NCBI RefSeq assembly: GCF_050485565.1
Contig: NZ_JBJHBQ010000007.1
Span: 124,001-188,000 of the forward strand
Length of the DNA: 64,000 bases
Direction of reading: 5' to 3'
Origin: Glycocaulis sp050485565
GTDB taxonomy: Bacteria > Pseudomonadota > Alphaproteobacteria > Caulobacterales > Maricaulaceae
Part shown: positions 1 through 8,585 of the stretch, piece after piece
Position numbering within the stretch: position 1 is the first letter of the stretch
Layout of the letters: each line of letters starts with the position of its first letter
Notes under the pieces: model-generated
Seen by the model: the letters and a program-made list of their open reading frames with translations, nothing else
The model's database searches: none
What the model was told of the DNA's origin: nothing
Program-made: the position numbers and the translations under genes

Positions 1-1271
1 TTCCAGCCATAAATATCGAGATGCACCCAGGCTTTCGTGTCGACAAACCGGCGCAGGAACAGGGCCGCGGTGATGGACCCTGCCATCGGACCGGACCCGG
101 TATTGGAAAGATCGGATATTTCGCCCTCAATCTGGCTGTCATACCCGCTCCAGAGCGGCATGCGCCAGACCGGGTCGTCCACCTGACGGGCCGCTGCCTC
201 AATGTCTGCAGCAAGCGCGTCATCATCGGTATAGACAGGCGCCAGTTCCGGGCCGAGCGCGATACGCGCCGCACCGGTCAGTGTGGCCATATCGATCACC
301 AGCTCAGGCTTGTCCTCGCACGCCCGTGTCAGCGCATCGCCCAGCACCAGCCGCCCTTCAGCGTCGGTATTGCCGATCTCGACCGTCAGGCCCTTTCGTG
401 ATGGCAGGATATCGCCCGGACGGAAGGCATTGCCGGAGATGGCGTTCTCGACGGCCGGCACCAGCACGTGAAGATAAACCGGCAGCCGGGCATCCATGAT
501 CATGGCGGCAAGGCCGAGCACGTTGGCCGCGCCGCCCATATCCTTCTTCATCAGCAGCATATTGCTGCCACCCTTGATATTGAGGCCGCCTGAATCAAAA
601 CACACGCCCTTGCCCACCAGCGCGATGCGCGGATGGGACGGATCCCCCCAGACCAGTTCGATCAGGCGCGGCGCATCTGTGGACGCCCGGCCGACCGCGT
701 GGATCATCGGGTAGTTCTGCTTGAGCAGGTCATCGCCCACAATACTCGTCACGGTCGCGCCAAAGGGCTCGGCGATGGTACGGGCGGCATCTTCCAGATG
801 GCTGGGCAGCATGTCGCCTGCCGGCGTGTTGATGAGATCGCGGCATACGGTGACACCCGCAATGATGCGCAAAGCCTCCGACTCATCAGCGCCAGCAGGC
901 GGCTGGAAACGCGCCGGTTCGCGCGGCGCAGCGCGGTAACGCGTGAACTGATAGCTGCCAAGACCCAGCGCGGTCGCCAGCACGGTCGGGTCCCAGCTTC
1001 CCGGCATACCGCCTACGCGCCAGTTGCCCTCAGGCAGGCTCAGCGGCGCATTGCCCGCTTCAAACGGCGATAATGCCTCACCCACACCGTAGAGTGCATC
1101 GCCATCTCCCGGCAGGATGACCAGCTCTCCGGCCTTTCCGGAGAATCCGGAAGCACGGGCGTGACCGGCTGCCTCTTCCCCGACACCAGATAACACCGAA
1201 TCAAGATCAGCGCGTGCCGTCAGATGAACGGTGCGGGCGGTGTGGGCGGCGTCGGCGAATGCAAAACTCAT
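1..1271 (-). CDS. pepA: Leucyl aminopeptidase family protein (M17), 3' part beyond window
   Basis: M17 enzymes are cytosolic two-metal aminopeptidases that remove N-terminal residues from peptides. About 423 residues are visible; the C-terminal end lies before base 1. The family signature NTDAEGRLVLGDAL is at about residues 296-309 (near bases 345-385). The metal-ligand stretch GKGVCFDSGGLNIKGG is at about residues 218-233, and KKDMGGAAN follows. The N-terminal part is the divergent non-catalytic domain. The start ATG (MSFAFADAAHT) at 1271 is the first in frame after the intergenic gap. It is transcribed divergently from the TPR lipoprotein at 1388. Family assignment is firm; exact substrate preference cannot be read. 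Confidence 0.93.
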   Translation of the reverse strand, partial: MSFAFADAAHTARTVHLTARADLDSVLSGVGEEAAGHARASGFSGKAGELVILPGDGDALYGVGEALSPFEAGNAPLSLPEGNWRVGGMPGSWDPTVLATALGLGSYQFTRYRAAPREPARFQPPAGADESEALRIIAGVTVCRDLINTPAGDMLPSHLEDAARTIAEPFGATVTSIVGDDLLKQNYPMIHAVGRASTDAPRLIELVWGDPSHPRIALVGKGVCFDSGGLNIKGGSNMLLMKKDMGGAANVLGLAAMIMDARLPVYLHVLVPAVENAISGNAFRPGDILPSRKGLTVEIGNTDAEGRLVLGDALTRACEDKPELVIDMATLTGAARIALGPELAPVYTDDDALAADIEAAARQVDDPVWRMPLWSGYDSQIEGEISDLSNTGSGPMAGSITAALFLRRFVDTKAWVHLDIYGW

Positions 1272-1318
1272 CAAACTCTCCAGATAACTCTCGAATGCGC
1301 GCCGGAGGTGGAGAAGCG

Positions 1319-1333
1319 TTAACGGCTTCTTGA
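1319..1333. promoter_or_regulatory. Near-match to CtrA box in divergent promoter region
   Basis: The gap between the divergent aminopeptidase (start 1271) and TPR lipoprotein (start 1388) contains TTAA, seven bases, then TTGA: one mismatch from the CtrA consensus TTAA-N7-TTAA. Position between divergent starts suits a regulator site, but a single degenerate match is weak evidence. Confidence 0.25.
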
Positions 1334-1387
1334 CCGGCCCGGCAGATAGATAGGGACCATACACGTCCGCGTTAACAGGGTTAGATC

Positions 1388-2218
1388 ATGTCCATGCGTT
1401 TGTCCGCTGCAGCCTTCACCGCCGCCAGCGCGCTGGCGCTGGGCGCATGCGCCACGACGGCAGCGCCGCCAAGCCCGCAGGAAGCGGCCCTCGCGCTGCA
1501 GCTGGAATCGCGTTCGATCGTTCCGGCCACACGCGCCGAGCGCGAGTCCATCGCCAATCAGGACCTACTCACCCAGGCCGCCTTCTGGGCCGAAGCCTAC
1601 GAGATGAACCCGGCCGACCGCGAAGCGGCAACCGAGCTGGCGCGCGTTCTGCGCCTGCTAGGCAGCACCCCCAGAGCCATTGAGGTCGCCCGGCAGGCAC
1701 TCGCGCTCTTCCCCGACGATTCCGCACTGCTGGCAGCCTACGGGCTGGCGCTGGCCGCCGAAGGCCGCGGCCAGCAGGCCATCGAGCCGCTTACCCGCGC
1801 TGCGCAGGCCGACCCCGGCAATTGGCGTGTGATAAACGCTCTGGGCGTGTCGCTGGAGCAGGCAGGGCGCACTCCGGCAGCGCGTGCACGCTTTCAGGAA
1901 GCGATGAGGCTGGCGCCGGAAGAGCCCTCAATCCTGTCCAATCTGGCGCTGTCGCACGCCCTGGCCGGTGAGCCGGAACAGGCTGAGCCTCTCCTGCGCC
2001 GGGCCATGGACAATGATCTGGCCTCTGCGCAAGTGCGCCAGAACCTTGCGCTCGTACTCGCCCTGCAGGGACGCTTCGATGAAGCCGAGCGCATTGCCAT
2101 GATCGATTCAACGCCGGAAATGGCAGCCGCCAACATGGCCTATATACGCGCCATGATTACCAGTCCGCGCCGCTGGGACAGCCTGAACGAGGCTGCCTTG
2201 CGCGGTAGCCACAACTGA
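1388..2218 (+). CDS. TPR-repeat lipoprotein, TadD-like
   Basis: The 276-residue protein starts with a short signal peptide ending in lipobox LGAC (Cys at about residue 20), so it is probably a lipid-anchored periplasmic protein. Residues about 75-235 form tandem tetratricopeptide helices (for example ALALFPDDSALLAAYGLALA and QADPGNWRVINALGVSLEQ), a protein-protein interaction scaffold. Architecture matches TadD-type lipoproteins of Flp/Tad pilus loci, but no tad genes are nearby, so a pilus role is not supported here. It ends two bases before the convergent gene at 2221. Function beyond scaffolding is unknown. Confidence 0.8.
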   Translation: MSMRLSAAAFTAASALALGACATTAAPPSPQEAALALQLESRSIVPATRAERESIANQDLLTQAAFWAEAYEMNPADREAATELARVLRLLGSTPRAIEVARQALALFPDDSALLAAYGLALAAEGRGQQAIEPLTRAAQADPGNWRVINALGVSLEQAGRTPAARARFQEAMRLAPEEPSILSNLALSHALAGEPEQAEPLLRRAMDNDLASAQVRQNLALVLALQGRFDEAERIAMIDSTPEMAAANMAYIRAMITSPRRWDSLNEAALRGSHN

Positions 2219-2220
2219 CC

Positions 2221-2733
2221 TCATCCCCCGAAAGGATCATCCGCGCCTGCGCTGGCCGGCCGCGCCATCGGCGGCGGCGCAGCAACGGCTTCCTCGGTCT
2301 TTTTCAGAGGGAAGCCGATTTTCAGCTCGGGCGATACCAGCGTGTGATCGAAGCGGAAATCTTCCACCAGATCCCTCAATTCCTGCGGGGCCTTGCCGTC
2401 CTTCGACGCTTCGATAGCGCGATAAAGCGCAAACAGGCGCAGATAGCCCTTGTCATCACGCGACAGGTCGGTCTCGTCGAGCCGCGAACAGATAACGGTG
2501 AGGCGGGTTATGGCGGGCTTGCGCCGCCCGGCTGCCAGATCGAGCATGGAGGCGGTCAGCTCCACCTTCCAGCCAATATCGGCAAAATCTATCTTCTTGG
2601 GGACAACCGCCAGCTCGGCGCGCGCCTTGGCGATATCGTCGGCACGCAAAGCTGCCAGCGCGTTGTCACACGCTGACCTGGCCAGACGGATCTCGTCGCG
2701 CCGGCGCTCTTCTGCCTTGCGTCCACCAAACAT
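2221..2733 (-). CDS. Conserved hypothetical protein, helical
   Basis: A 170-residue, apparently cytosolic protein with no signal peptide or membrane segment. The N-terminus is highly charged (FGGRKAEERRRDEIRLARS) and the middle is predicted helical (ALAALRADDIAKARAEL, LFALYRAIEASKDG), similar in feel to short helical-repeat proteins. The last 30 residues are Pro/Ala-rich and end in DDPFGG. I recognise no family. It converges on the TPR lipoprotein with a 2-base gap, and the ATG at 2733 begins a strongly coding frame with no competing start. Confidence 0.7.
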   Translation of the reverse strand: MFGGRKAEERRRDEIRLARSACDNALAALRADDIAKARAELAVVPKKIDFADIGWKVELTASMLDLAAGRRKPAITRLTVICSRLDETDLSRDDKGYLRLFALYRAIEASKDGKAPQELRDLVEDFRFDHTLVSPELKIGFPLKKTEEAVAAPPPMARPASAGADDPFGG

Positions 2734-2943
2734 GACTTTAGCCCCTGACGGCTGGAACTCTCCAGCCTATAGCATGCCGCCACGCAGAAGAAGCCTTCCG
2801 CACCCCGCGCTGCCAGCACGCCCCGGACGCGATTGTTTACGGCATCCTCGGTATCCAGAAAGCGGTTTCAGCAGTGCTTGGCGATTTCATCCGCCGCCAG
2901 CGCGCCTAAGGCATTTACACTGCAAGCGCGAAATGAATAAATC

Positions 2944-2961
2944 GCTCCCTGGCATGGGAGC
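2944..2961 (+). promoter_or_regulatory. Hairpin masking the Shine-Dalgarno of the SLC13 permease
   Basis: GCTCCC (2944-2949) pairs perfectly with GGGAGC (2956-2961) across a 6-base loop. The right arm contains GGGAG, the only good Shine-Dalgarno, seven bases before the ATG at 2968. When folded, the ribosome site would be closed, so the stem could gate translation. The pairing is seen directly; the regulatory role is inference. Confidence 0.4.
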
Positions 2962-2967
2962 ACATCA

Positions 2968-4761
2968 ATGATCGAATGGCTTGGCCCGAATGCGGGATGG
3001 CTGGCGCTCGTCCTGCTGGGCGTGATGCTGGCCGTGTTCGCGTCCGAACGCTTCCCGCCGGAAATGGTCGCCATCGGTGCCGTGGCCGTGTTTCTGGTCC
3101 TCGGTCTTCTGGACAGCGCCAGCATGGTGGGAGCGCTGGCCAATGCCGCGCCGCTGACCATTGCCTGCATGTTTGTCATATCGGCAGCACTGGTGCGGAC
3201 AGGCGCCATTCTGGAGGTAAGCCGCTTCATCCAGCGCAAGGCCGGATCAAGCAGGCTTCTCGTCATCGGATCAACCTTCCTGCTGACGGTCGTCGTATCC
3301 GCCTTCATGAACAATATTCCCGTGGTGATGATCCTCATTCCGGTGATCACCGGGATTGCCCGCGACCTGAACCTCGCGCCCTCCAAGCTGCTGATGCCCC
3401 TGTCCTATTGTGCGATCATGGGTGGCACCTGCACGCTGATCGGCACCTCGACCAATCTCGTCGTCGACGGCGCGGCCCGCCAGGCCGGGCTGGAGCCTTT
3501 CGGCATTTTCGAGATGAGCGCGGTGGGTCTGGCTGTTGCGGCCACCGGGATGGTCTATCTGGCGGTTGTTGCGCCGCGCCTCTTGCCCGACCGGAAGGAT
3601 TTCTCCTTGCTGGACGGTGCGGGCGAGTCCCGCTTCATCACCGATGCCCGCATTCCCGAAGGATCCTCGCTTATTGGCCGCCGCCCGGACGATGTCCCCT
3701 TCCTGAAGCTGCGCGATCTGCGCCTTCTCGATGTGGTGCGCAACTCCCAGACCCTGCGCCACGACATTGACCAGATCGAGCTGCAGGCCGGAGACCGCCT
3801 CGTCCTGGAATCGCCCATGAGCGAGGTGCTCTCCCTGCATCGCGACGGCGAAGTGCGCGTCGGCTCCGAGGATCTTGAAGATGTAAGCGAAAGCCGCGCG
3901 GTACTGGTTGAAGCAGTAGTAGGACCAGGCAGCCGGCTTACCGGCGCGCCGCTCAAATCCTACCGCCTGCGCCGACGCTTCGGGGTCTATGTTGTCGCCG
4001 TGCACCGCCATGGCGGCGAGATCAGCGAACATGTCGGTCGTATCCGCCTTAATCCGGGAGACAGCGTGCTGCTGGAAGGCTCCCCGGAAGATATCGAGCG
4101 CATGTCGCGCGAGCTGGGGCTGGTTGATCTGGCAAGGCCCGAAGACCAGGCATTCCGCCGGGAACGGGCACCGATTGCTATCGCGGCGCTTGTAGGCGTG
4201 GTCGTACTCGCCGCCCTCAATATCATGCCCATTGTCGGTCTCGCCGTCATAGGCGTGGCCGTCGTCCTCTTCTCCGGTTGCCTTGATCCCGAGGAAGCCT
4301 TCGACAGCATAGACTGGCGCATTCTGGCGCTGATTGTCGCCATGCTGGCTATCGGGGCGGCACTGGACCGCACCGGCTCTATCGACCTGCTTGTCGAAGC
4401 GGCCCGTCCGCTTCTGACAATCGCGCCGCCGATTATTCTGCTGGCGCTGGTCTACGCGGTAACATCTTTCCTGACTGAGACAGTTACCAACAACGCCGTC
4501 GCCATCGTCATCACCCCGGTTGCCGCCGCTCTGGCCATCGCCGCAGGACTGGACCCGCGTCCCTTCGTGGTCGCCGTCATGTTTGCTGCAAGCGCCAGCT
4601 TCGCAACGCCAATCGGATACCAGACCAACACGCTGGTATATGGGCCGGGGCATTACCGGTTCATGGATTTCGTGAAGATCGGCGTGCCGCTGAACGTCAT
4701 CATGCTGATCGTAGCGGTTGTGATGATCCCGCTAATCTGGCCGCTGGAGGGCGCGAACTAG
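2968..4761 (+). CDS. SLC13/DASS-type permease with two RCK_C domains
   Basis: A 597-residue inner-membrane transporter of the ArsB/NhaD-SLC13 superfamily. Hydrophobic helices fill residues about 5-215 and 400-595. Between them lie two soluble TrkA-C (RCK_C) domains, about 223-295 (FITDARIPEGSSLIGRRP onward) and 310-385 (AVLVEAVVGPGSRLTGAPL onward). Re-entrant-loop regions include MNNIPVVMI, GTSTNLVVDG in the first half and TETVTNNAVAIV, ATPIGYQTNTLVYGPG in the second. Family members carry dicarboxylates, sulfate or similar anions with cations; the substrate here is unknown. Its Shine-Dalgarno is inside a hairpin. Family firm, substrate open. Confidence 0.88.
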   Translation: MIEWLGPNAGWLALVLLGVMLAVFASERFPPEMVAIGAVAVFLVLGLLDSASMVGALANAAPLTIACMFVISAALVRTGAILEVSRFIQRKAGSSRLLVIGSTFLLTVVVSAFMNNIPVVMILIPVITGIARDLNLAPSKLLMPLSYCAIMGGTCTLIGTSTNLVVDGAARQAGLEPFGIFEMSAVGLAVAATGMVYLAVVAPRLLPDRKDFSLLDGAGESRFITDARIPEGSSLIGRRPDDVPFLKLRDLRLLDVVRNSQTLRHDIDQIELQAGDRLVLESPMSEVLSLHRDGEVRVGSEDLEDVSESRAVLVEAVVGPGSRLTGAPLKSYRLRRRFGVYVVAVHRHGGEISEHVGRIRLNPGDSVLLEGSPEDIERMSRELGLVDLARPEDQAFRRERAPIAIAALVGVVVLAALNIMPIVGLAVIGVAVVLFSGCLDPEEAFDSIDWRILALIVAMLAIGAALDRTGSIDLLVEAARPLLTIAPPIILLALVYAVTSFLTETVTNNAVAIVITPVAAALAIAAGLDPRPFVVAVMFAASASFATPIGYQTNTLVYGPGHYRFMDFVKIGVPLNVIMLIVAVVMIPLIWPLEGAN

Positions 4762-4772
4762 GTGGCTGGCAG

Positions 4773-5003
4773 CTAGACGGCCGGACTGTCCGGCATCGTG
4801 GCCCGCTTTGCCTCCACACGGTGATGAATGCCGGTCAGCAGGCGGGAGGCTGTCGTCTGGAAAACGAAGGGAAACACGGCGTGGACAAGAGCTGCCAGCC
4901 CGGCCAGCAACAGCTGGAAGCCGACCGCGCTGGCAAACTTCAAATGCTGAAAATAGGTCTCACCGCCTTCAGCGGGATGCGATGTGAACGGATTTCTCGC
5001 CAT
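4773..5003 (-). CDS. DUF6356 family small membrane protein
   Basis: A 76-residue protein beginning MARNPFTSHPAEGGETYFQH, with one hydrophobic segment at about residues 26-50 (ASAVGFQLLLAGLAALVHAV) followed by FPFVFQTTASRLL. This pattern (NPFxxHP, GETYxxH, HAxFPFxFxTT) is what I know as DUF6356, whose function is undescribed. It is probably an inner-membrane protein with a short cytosolic N-terminus. It converges on the SLC13 permease and diverges from the acetyl-CoA hydrolase gene at 5148, with a palindrome between the two starts. Confidence 0.75.
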   Translation of the reverse strand: MARNPFTSHPAEGGETYFQHLKFASAVGFQLLLAGLAALVHAVFPFVFQTTASRLLTGIHHRVEAKRATMPDSPAV

Positions 5004-5072
5004 GACCGGACTTTCCTCTTCAGACCAGCATGTCCTGCAGGACGGCCCATACCAACACGGCCTATACAGATA

Positions 5073-5101
5073 GGCTAGCGGTCAAAATGTGAACGCTAGC
5101 C
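5073..5101. promoter_or_regulatory. 29-bp imperfect palindrome between divergent genes
   Basis: GGCTAGCG (5073-5080) and CGCTAGCC (5094-5101) are perfect inverted repeats. Inside them TCA (5082-5084) and TGA (5090-5092) are also symmetric about base 5087. The site lies between the starts of the DUF6356 gene (5003, minus) and the acetyl-CoA hydrolase gene (5148, plus), where a dimeric repressor or activator could control both. No regulator gene is adjacent, so the binding protein is unknown. Confidence 0.45.
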
Positions 5102-5147
5102 GCGCCCGCACGTATCCTTTTGTGTATCGCTGAGAGGAGTTTTCGTC

Positions 5148-7085
5148 TTGCCCCCGCAGCAAACACCCCGCCCCGCCACGCCGGATGCGTGTGTAGACCT
5201 CGCCATTGAGCGCGTCGGCAAGCGCATCGTGCTCGGCTTACCGCTGGGCCTCGGCAAAGCCAACCATCTCGCCAACGCCTTTTACGCGCGCGCCAAGGCA
5301 GATCCCGGCATCAAGCTGACGATCTTTACCGCCCTGACGCTGGAACGCCCGGCAGCGCCCAACGCGCTGGCCGCGCGCCTGCTCGATCCGATCAGCGAGC
5401 GCCTGTATGGCGGCTATCCCGATCTGGACTATGCCCGCGACCGGCGGCGTAATGCCCTGCCCGACAATGTGCGGGTGAAGGAGTTTTTCCTTCCGCCGGG
5501 CGGACTTCTCAACAACGCCTCGGCCCAGCGCGACTATGTCAGCGCCAATTACACCCATGCCGGGCGCGCCATTTTGAACGCAGGCGTCAATGTAGCCGCC
5601 CAGATGGTCGCGCCCGGACCGCAAGGCCGGATAAGCCTGTCATGCAATCCCGATTTGTCGCTGGACCTGATCCCGGCCCTGCACGAAAGGCGCAAGACTG
5701 GCGCGCCGGCAGTGGTTCTGGGCGAGCTTAACGCCGCCCTGCCCTTCATGGGACAAAAGGCAGACATACCCGAAGACTGGTTCGACGCGCTTTATGATGC
5801 GGGCGAGTACACGCTCTTTCCCATTCCGCGCGAGGCTGTCGGCCTACCCGCCTGGTCCATCGGACTGCATGCCAGCACGCTGGTGCGTGATGGCGGCACG
5901 CTGCAGACCGGCATCGGGGCGCTCTCCGACGCCGTGGCCGCAGCCCTGAAGCTGCGCCATCTCGACAATGCCGCCTGGCGCAGCGCGATCGAGGCGATTG
6001 GTGCGGACATGGCGGTTGCCGGGCGGTGCGGCGGTCTGGAGCCCTTCCACGAGGGTCTATACGGCTGCAGCGAGATGCTCACGCTCGGCCTGCTGGACCT
6101 GTTCCAGAGCGGGCTTCTGTCCCGGCGGGTGAGTGACGATATCGCCCGCCAGGAGGCATTGCTGGCAGACCCTGCGAGCTTGCATGAGGATGAGGGCATC
6201 GCGCTGCATGGCGGCTTCTTTGCCGGTCCGGGCGAGCTCTATGACCGTCTGCGCAAGCTGAGCGACACTGAGCGCGCGCGCATCGACATGACGGCCGTGG
6301 CGCGCGTCAACGATCTCTACGGCCACGAGGAACTGGCCCGCCTGCAGCGCCAGCACGCGCGCTTCATCAACACCGCCATGATGGTCAACGGGCGCGGCGC
6401 GGCGATCTCCGATACGCTGGCCGACGGGCGCGTGGTCAGCGGTGTCGGCGGGCAGTACAATTTCTCCGCCATGGCACACGAGCTGGAGGGTGCACGCTCC
6501 GTCATCCTCGTGCGCGCGACACGCCAGACCGGGGGCGAGACACGCTCCAACATCGTCTGGACGGGCGGCGAAGTGACGGTGCCGCGCCATCTGCGCGATA
6601 TCGTCATCACCGAATATGGCGTGGCAGACCTTCGCGGACGCTCCGACCGGGATGTTGCCATCGCCCTTGCGAAAATTGCCGACAGCCGCTTTCAGGACGC
6701 CTTCCTGGACGAGGCGAAGTCTGCCGGAAAGGTGGAGAAGGACTACACTCTGCCGGAAACGGCGCGGCAGAACACGCCCGAACGCCTCACCGGGCGGCTT
6801 AAGCCTGCCATGTCCAGCGGCACGCTGGTGAAATTTCCCTTCGGCAGCGATCTGACAGACACCGAACAGGCCCTGCGCGAAGCGCTGGAATGGCTGGCAC
6901 AGCGCAATACAGGCTGGAAGGCGCGCGCGAAGTTGATCGTATCGGCCCTCACCCGCGCGCCAGACGCCAGCCGGTTCGATACGGCACTGCAGCGCATGGG
7001 GCTGGCAAACCCTTCGAGCTTCAAGGAGCGGCTGGAGCAGAAGCTGGTTTGCCTGGCGCTTGAGCGCACAGGAGCGCCCGCCTGA
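5148..7085 (+). CDS. Acetyl-CoA hydrolase/transferase family protein
   Basis: A 645-residue cytosolic protein of the CoA-transferase superfamily that moves CoA between acyl groups or hydrolyses acetyl-CoA. C-terminal family motifs are clear: HGGFFAGPGELYDRLR (about 350-365), VSGVGGQYNFSAMAHELEGA (about 428-447), GETRSNIVW, and ITEYGVADLRGRSDRDVA (about 487-504). The start is TTG at 5148, chosen because GAGAGGAG lies at 5131-5138 in good register and the ATG alternatives are far inside. At 645 residues it is longer than the usual ~500-residue transferases. It stands alone; the neighbouring operons handle acyl-CoAs, but a link is inference. Confidence 0.85.
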   Translation: MPPQQTPRPATPDACVDLAIERVGKRIVLGLPLGLGKANHLANAFYARAKADPGIKLTIFTALTLERPAAPNALAARLLDPISERLYGGYPDLDYARDRRRNALPDNVRVKEFFLPPGGLLNNASAQRDYVSANYTHAGRAILNAGVNVAAQMVAPGPQGRISLSCNPDLSLDLIPALHERRKTGAPAVVLGELNAALPFMGQKADIPEDWFDALYDAGEYTLFPIPREAVGLPAWSIGLHASTLVRDGGTLQTGIGALSDAVAAALKLRHLDNAAWRSAIEAIGADMAVAGRCGGLEPFHEGLYGCSEMLTLGLLDLFQSGLLSRRVSDDIARQEALLADPASLHEDEGIALHGGFFAGPGELYDRLRKLSDTERARIDMTAVARVNDLYGHEELARLQRQHARFINTAMMVNGRGAAISDTLADGRVVSGVGGQYNFSAMAHELEGARSVILVRATRQTGGETRSNIVWTGGEVTVPRHLRDIVITEYGVADLRGRSDRDVAIALAKIADSRFQDAFLDEAKSAGKVEKDYTLPETARQNTPERLTGRLKPAMSSGTLVKFPFGSDLTDTEQALREALEWLAQRNTGWKARAKLIVSALTRAPDASRFDTALQRMGLANPSSFKERLEQKLVCLALERTGAPA

Positions 7086-7100
7086 CCTGGCGTCACATGC

Positions 7101-7133
7101 CTGCATGACGGTTTGTTGTTACCCCGCATGCAG
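7101..7133. repeat. Inverted repeat CTGCATG / CATGCAG
   Basis: Seven-base arms at 7101-7107 and 7127-7133 separated by 19 bases, in the 95-base gap between the acetyl-CoA hydrolase gene and the small protein at 7181. No T-run follows, so it is not an obvious terminator; a protein-binding site is possible. Confidence 0.25.
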
Positions 7134-7180
7134 ACTCACCTAAAATAGTAGCGGCTTTTTCTGACCGGGCGGGCAGATCA

Positions 7181-7582
7181 ATGAGTGAACCGACAATTTT
7201 CGCATGCGACGCTGCGCCGGGCTGCCGGTATGCGGCCGTGCTTGGGCGCACCACGTTTGAAGCCTCCATGCGCAATGCCAAACGGCTTGCAGACCGGCTC
7301 TCAGGGGCTCCCTACAGCTCGCTGGTGATTGATTATCGCGGGGCTGAGCCGAGCCTGACCCCGGAGCAGTATGCGGCATTTTTCAACTCTCTCATGCCCC
7401 AGCTGTCGAAGCTGGACCGCATAGCCTATGTCTACGCGCCCGGCACCGTGTTGCGCGCGGCCCATGCCACACGCCAGCTTTCGGACATGGGGATCAATGC
7501 GCGCGCCTTTGCCAGCTGGGACGAGACGGCAGAGTTTCTGGACATAGAGGCAGATGATCCGTTCGTGCAGGCGGTATCCTGA
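7181..7582 (+). CDS. Small STAS/SpoIIAA-like protein of unknown function
   Basis: A 133-residue cytosolic protein. Alternating strands and helices (YAAVLGRTTFEASMRNAKRLADRL, SSLVIDYRGAEP, RIAYVYAPGTVLRAAHATRQL, NARAFASWDETAEFLDI) and the closing W-x-x-x-x-E-F pattern resemble the SpoIIAA-like/STAS fold used for partner binding and signalling. I cannot see a conserved phosphorylatable serine. It follows the acetyl-CoA hydrolase gene by 95 bases in the same direction and converges on the SDR at 7648. Fold is a moderate guess; function unknown. Confidence 0.65.
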   Translation: MSEPTIFACDAAPGCRYAAVLGRTTFEASMRNAKRLADRLSGAPYSSLVIDYRGAEPSLTPEQYAAFFNSLMPQLSKLDRIAYVYAPGTVLRAAHATRQLSDMGINARAFASWDETAEFLDIEADDPFVQAVS

Positions 7583-7647
7583 ACCGCCCGCCTGCCCGGC
7601 CCGGACTACAAACCTTGCCGCAGGAAACGGGTAACGGCTGTTAGGCC

Positions 7648-8544
7648 CTAGCGGTTTGCAGCAAGCGGAGAGGCGTGTGCCGCTTTCGCGCTTTCCACCT
7701 CGCGTTCGAGCTGGGTGAAGCCGTAAGCAGGGACTAGCGATCCGGCGGTGTCGGAGATCTGGTCCCAGGCCGCGATGACGCGCTCACCAGCATCATCTCC
7801 GGTGCCGATATAGGAGCCGCCGGTCAGCGTGACATTGGCGCGTGCAAAATGCCCGGCCCCGGCGCAGACAATCGCGCGGGTCGGCGCGTCTTCACCCGTC
7901 AGGGCCAGCAGGGCGGGGCTGACCAGTGCCGGATCAAGCCGGGCAAGACTTTCCGCATCAAGCAGTCCTTCTGTCATCCCGGTTGCCGCCGTCGGGGCCA
8001 GGCAGTTTACCCTGATCCCGTAGCGTTCCCCTTCAATCGCGAGCGTCTGCATCAGGCCGACCAGCGCCATCTTGGCGGCGCCGTAATTGGCCTGACCGAA
8101 ATTGCCGTAAAGGCCGGAGGAGGACGTCGTCATCACGATGCGGCCATATTCCTGTTGGCGCATCGTCTCCCAGACGGCCTTGGTGCAGATGGCCGCTCCC
8201 ATCAGGTGCACGTCGACGACCAGCCGGAAGTCATCAAGGCTCATTTTTGCGAAGCTCTTGTCGCGCAATATGCCGGCATTGTTCACGAGAATGTCGATCC
8301 GGCCCCACTGACCGAGCGCTTCTTCTACCAGGGCGGCGATAGCGGCTTCGTCGGTAACCGAGCCAGCAATGGCCAGTGCCTTGCCTCCTGCGGAAACAAT
8401 CTCCGCAGCGACAATATCCGCGGCCTCCACCGACAGATCGTTGACGACCACTTTTGCGCCTTTACGCGCCAGATAAAGGGCATGCTGACGGCCAAGACCG
8501 CCACCGGCTCCGGTAATGATGGCTACGCGCCCTTCAAGCGGCAT
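7648..8544 (-). CDS. SDR-family 3-hydroxyacyl-CoA-type dehydrogenase
   Basis: A 298-residue NAD(P)-dependent short-chain dehydrogenase. It has the cofactor motif TGAGGGLG (about 11-18), NNAGIL (about 90-95) and a catalytic Ser-Tyr-Lys set (SSSGLYGNFGQANYGAAKM, about 145-163). The style matches the dehydrogenase part of peroxisomal multifunctional enzyme 2, which oxidises 3-hydroxyacyl-CoA. The start at 8544 has GGAGG at 8550-8554 five bases upstream; an ATG four codons earlier lacks such a site. It is the last gene of the TonB receptor/esterase/ligase unit, so it probably oxidises an intermediate of that substrate. It is clearly related to the SDR at 22228. Confidence 0.88.
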   Translation of the reverse strand: MPLEGRVAIITGAGGGLGRQHALYLARKGAKVVVNDLSVEAADIVAAEIVSAGGKALAIAGSVTDEAAIAALVEEALGQWGRIDILVNNAGILRDKSFAKMSLDDFRLVVDVHLMGAAICTKAVWETMRQQEYGRIVMTTSSSGLYGNFGQANYGAAKMALVGLMQTLAIEGERYGIRVNCLAPTAATGMTEGLLDAESLARLDPALVSPALLALTGEDAPTRAIVCAGAGHFARANVTLTGGSYIGTGDDAGERVIAAWDQISDTAGSLVPAYGFTQLEREVESAKAAHASPLAANR

Positions 8545-8585
8545 GCTGACCTCCATGAGTAGAAAAGATTGGACGGGCGGTTCGC

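Noticed and set aside
1388..2218. Tad pilus component
   Set aside because: TPR lipoprotein resembles TadD, but no other tad or flp genes are in the window.
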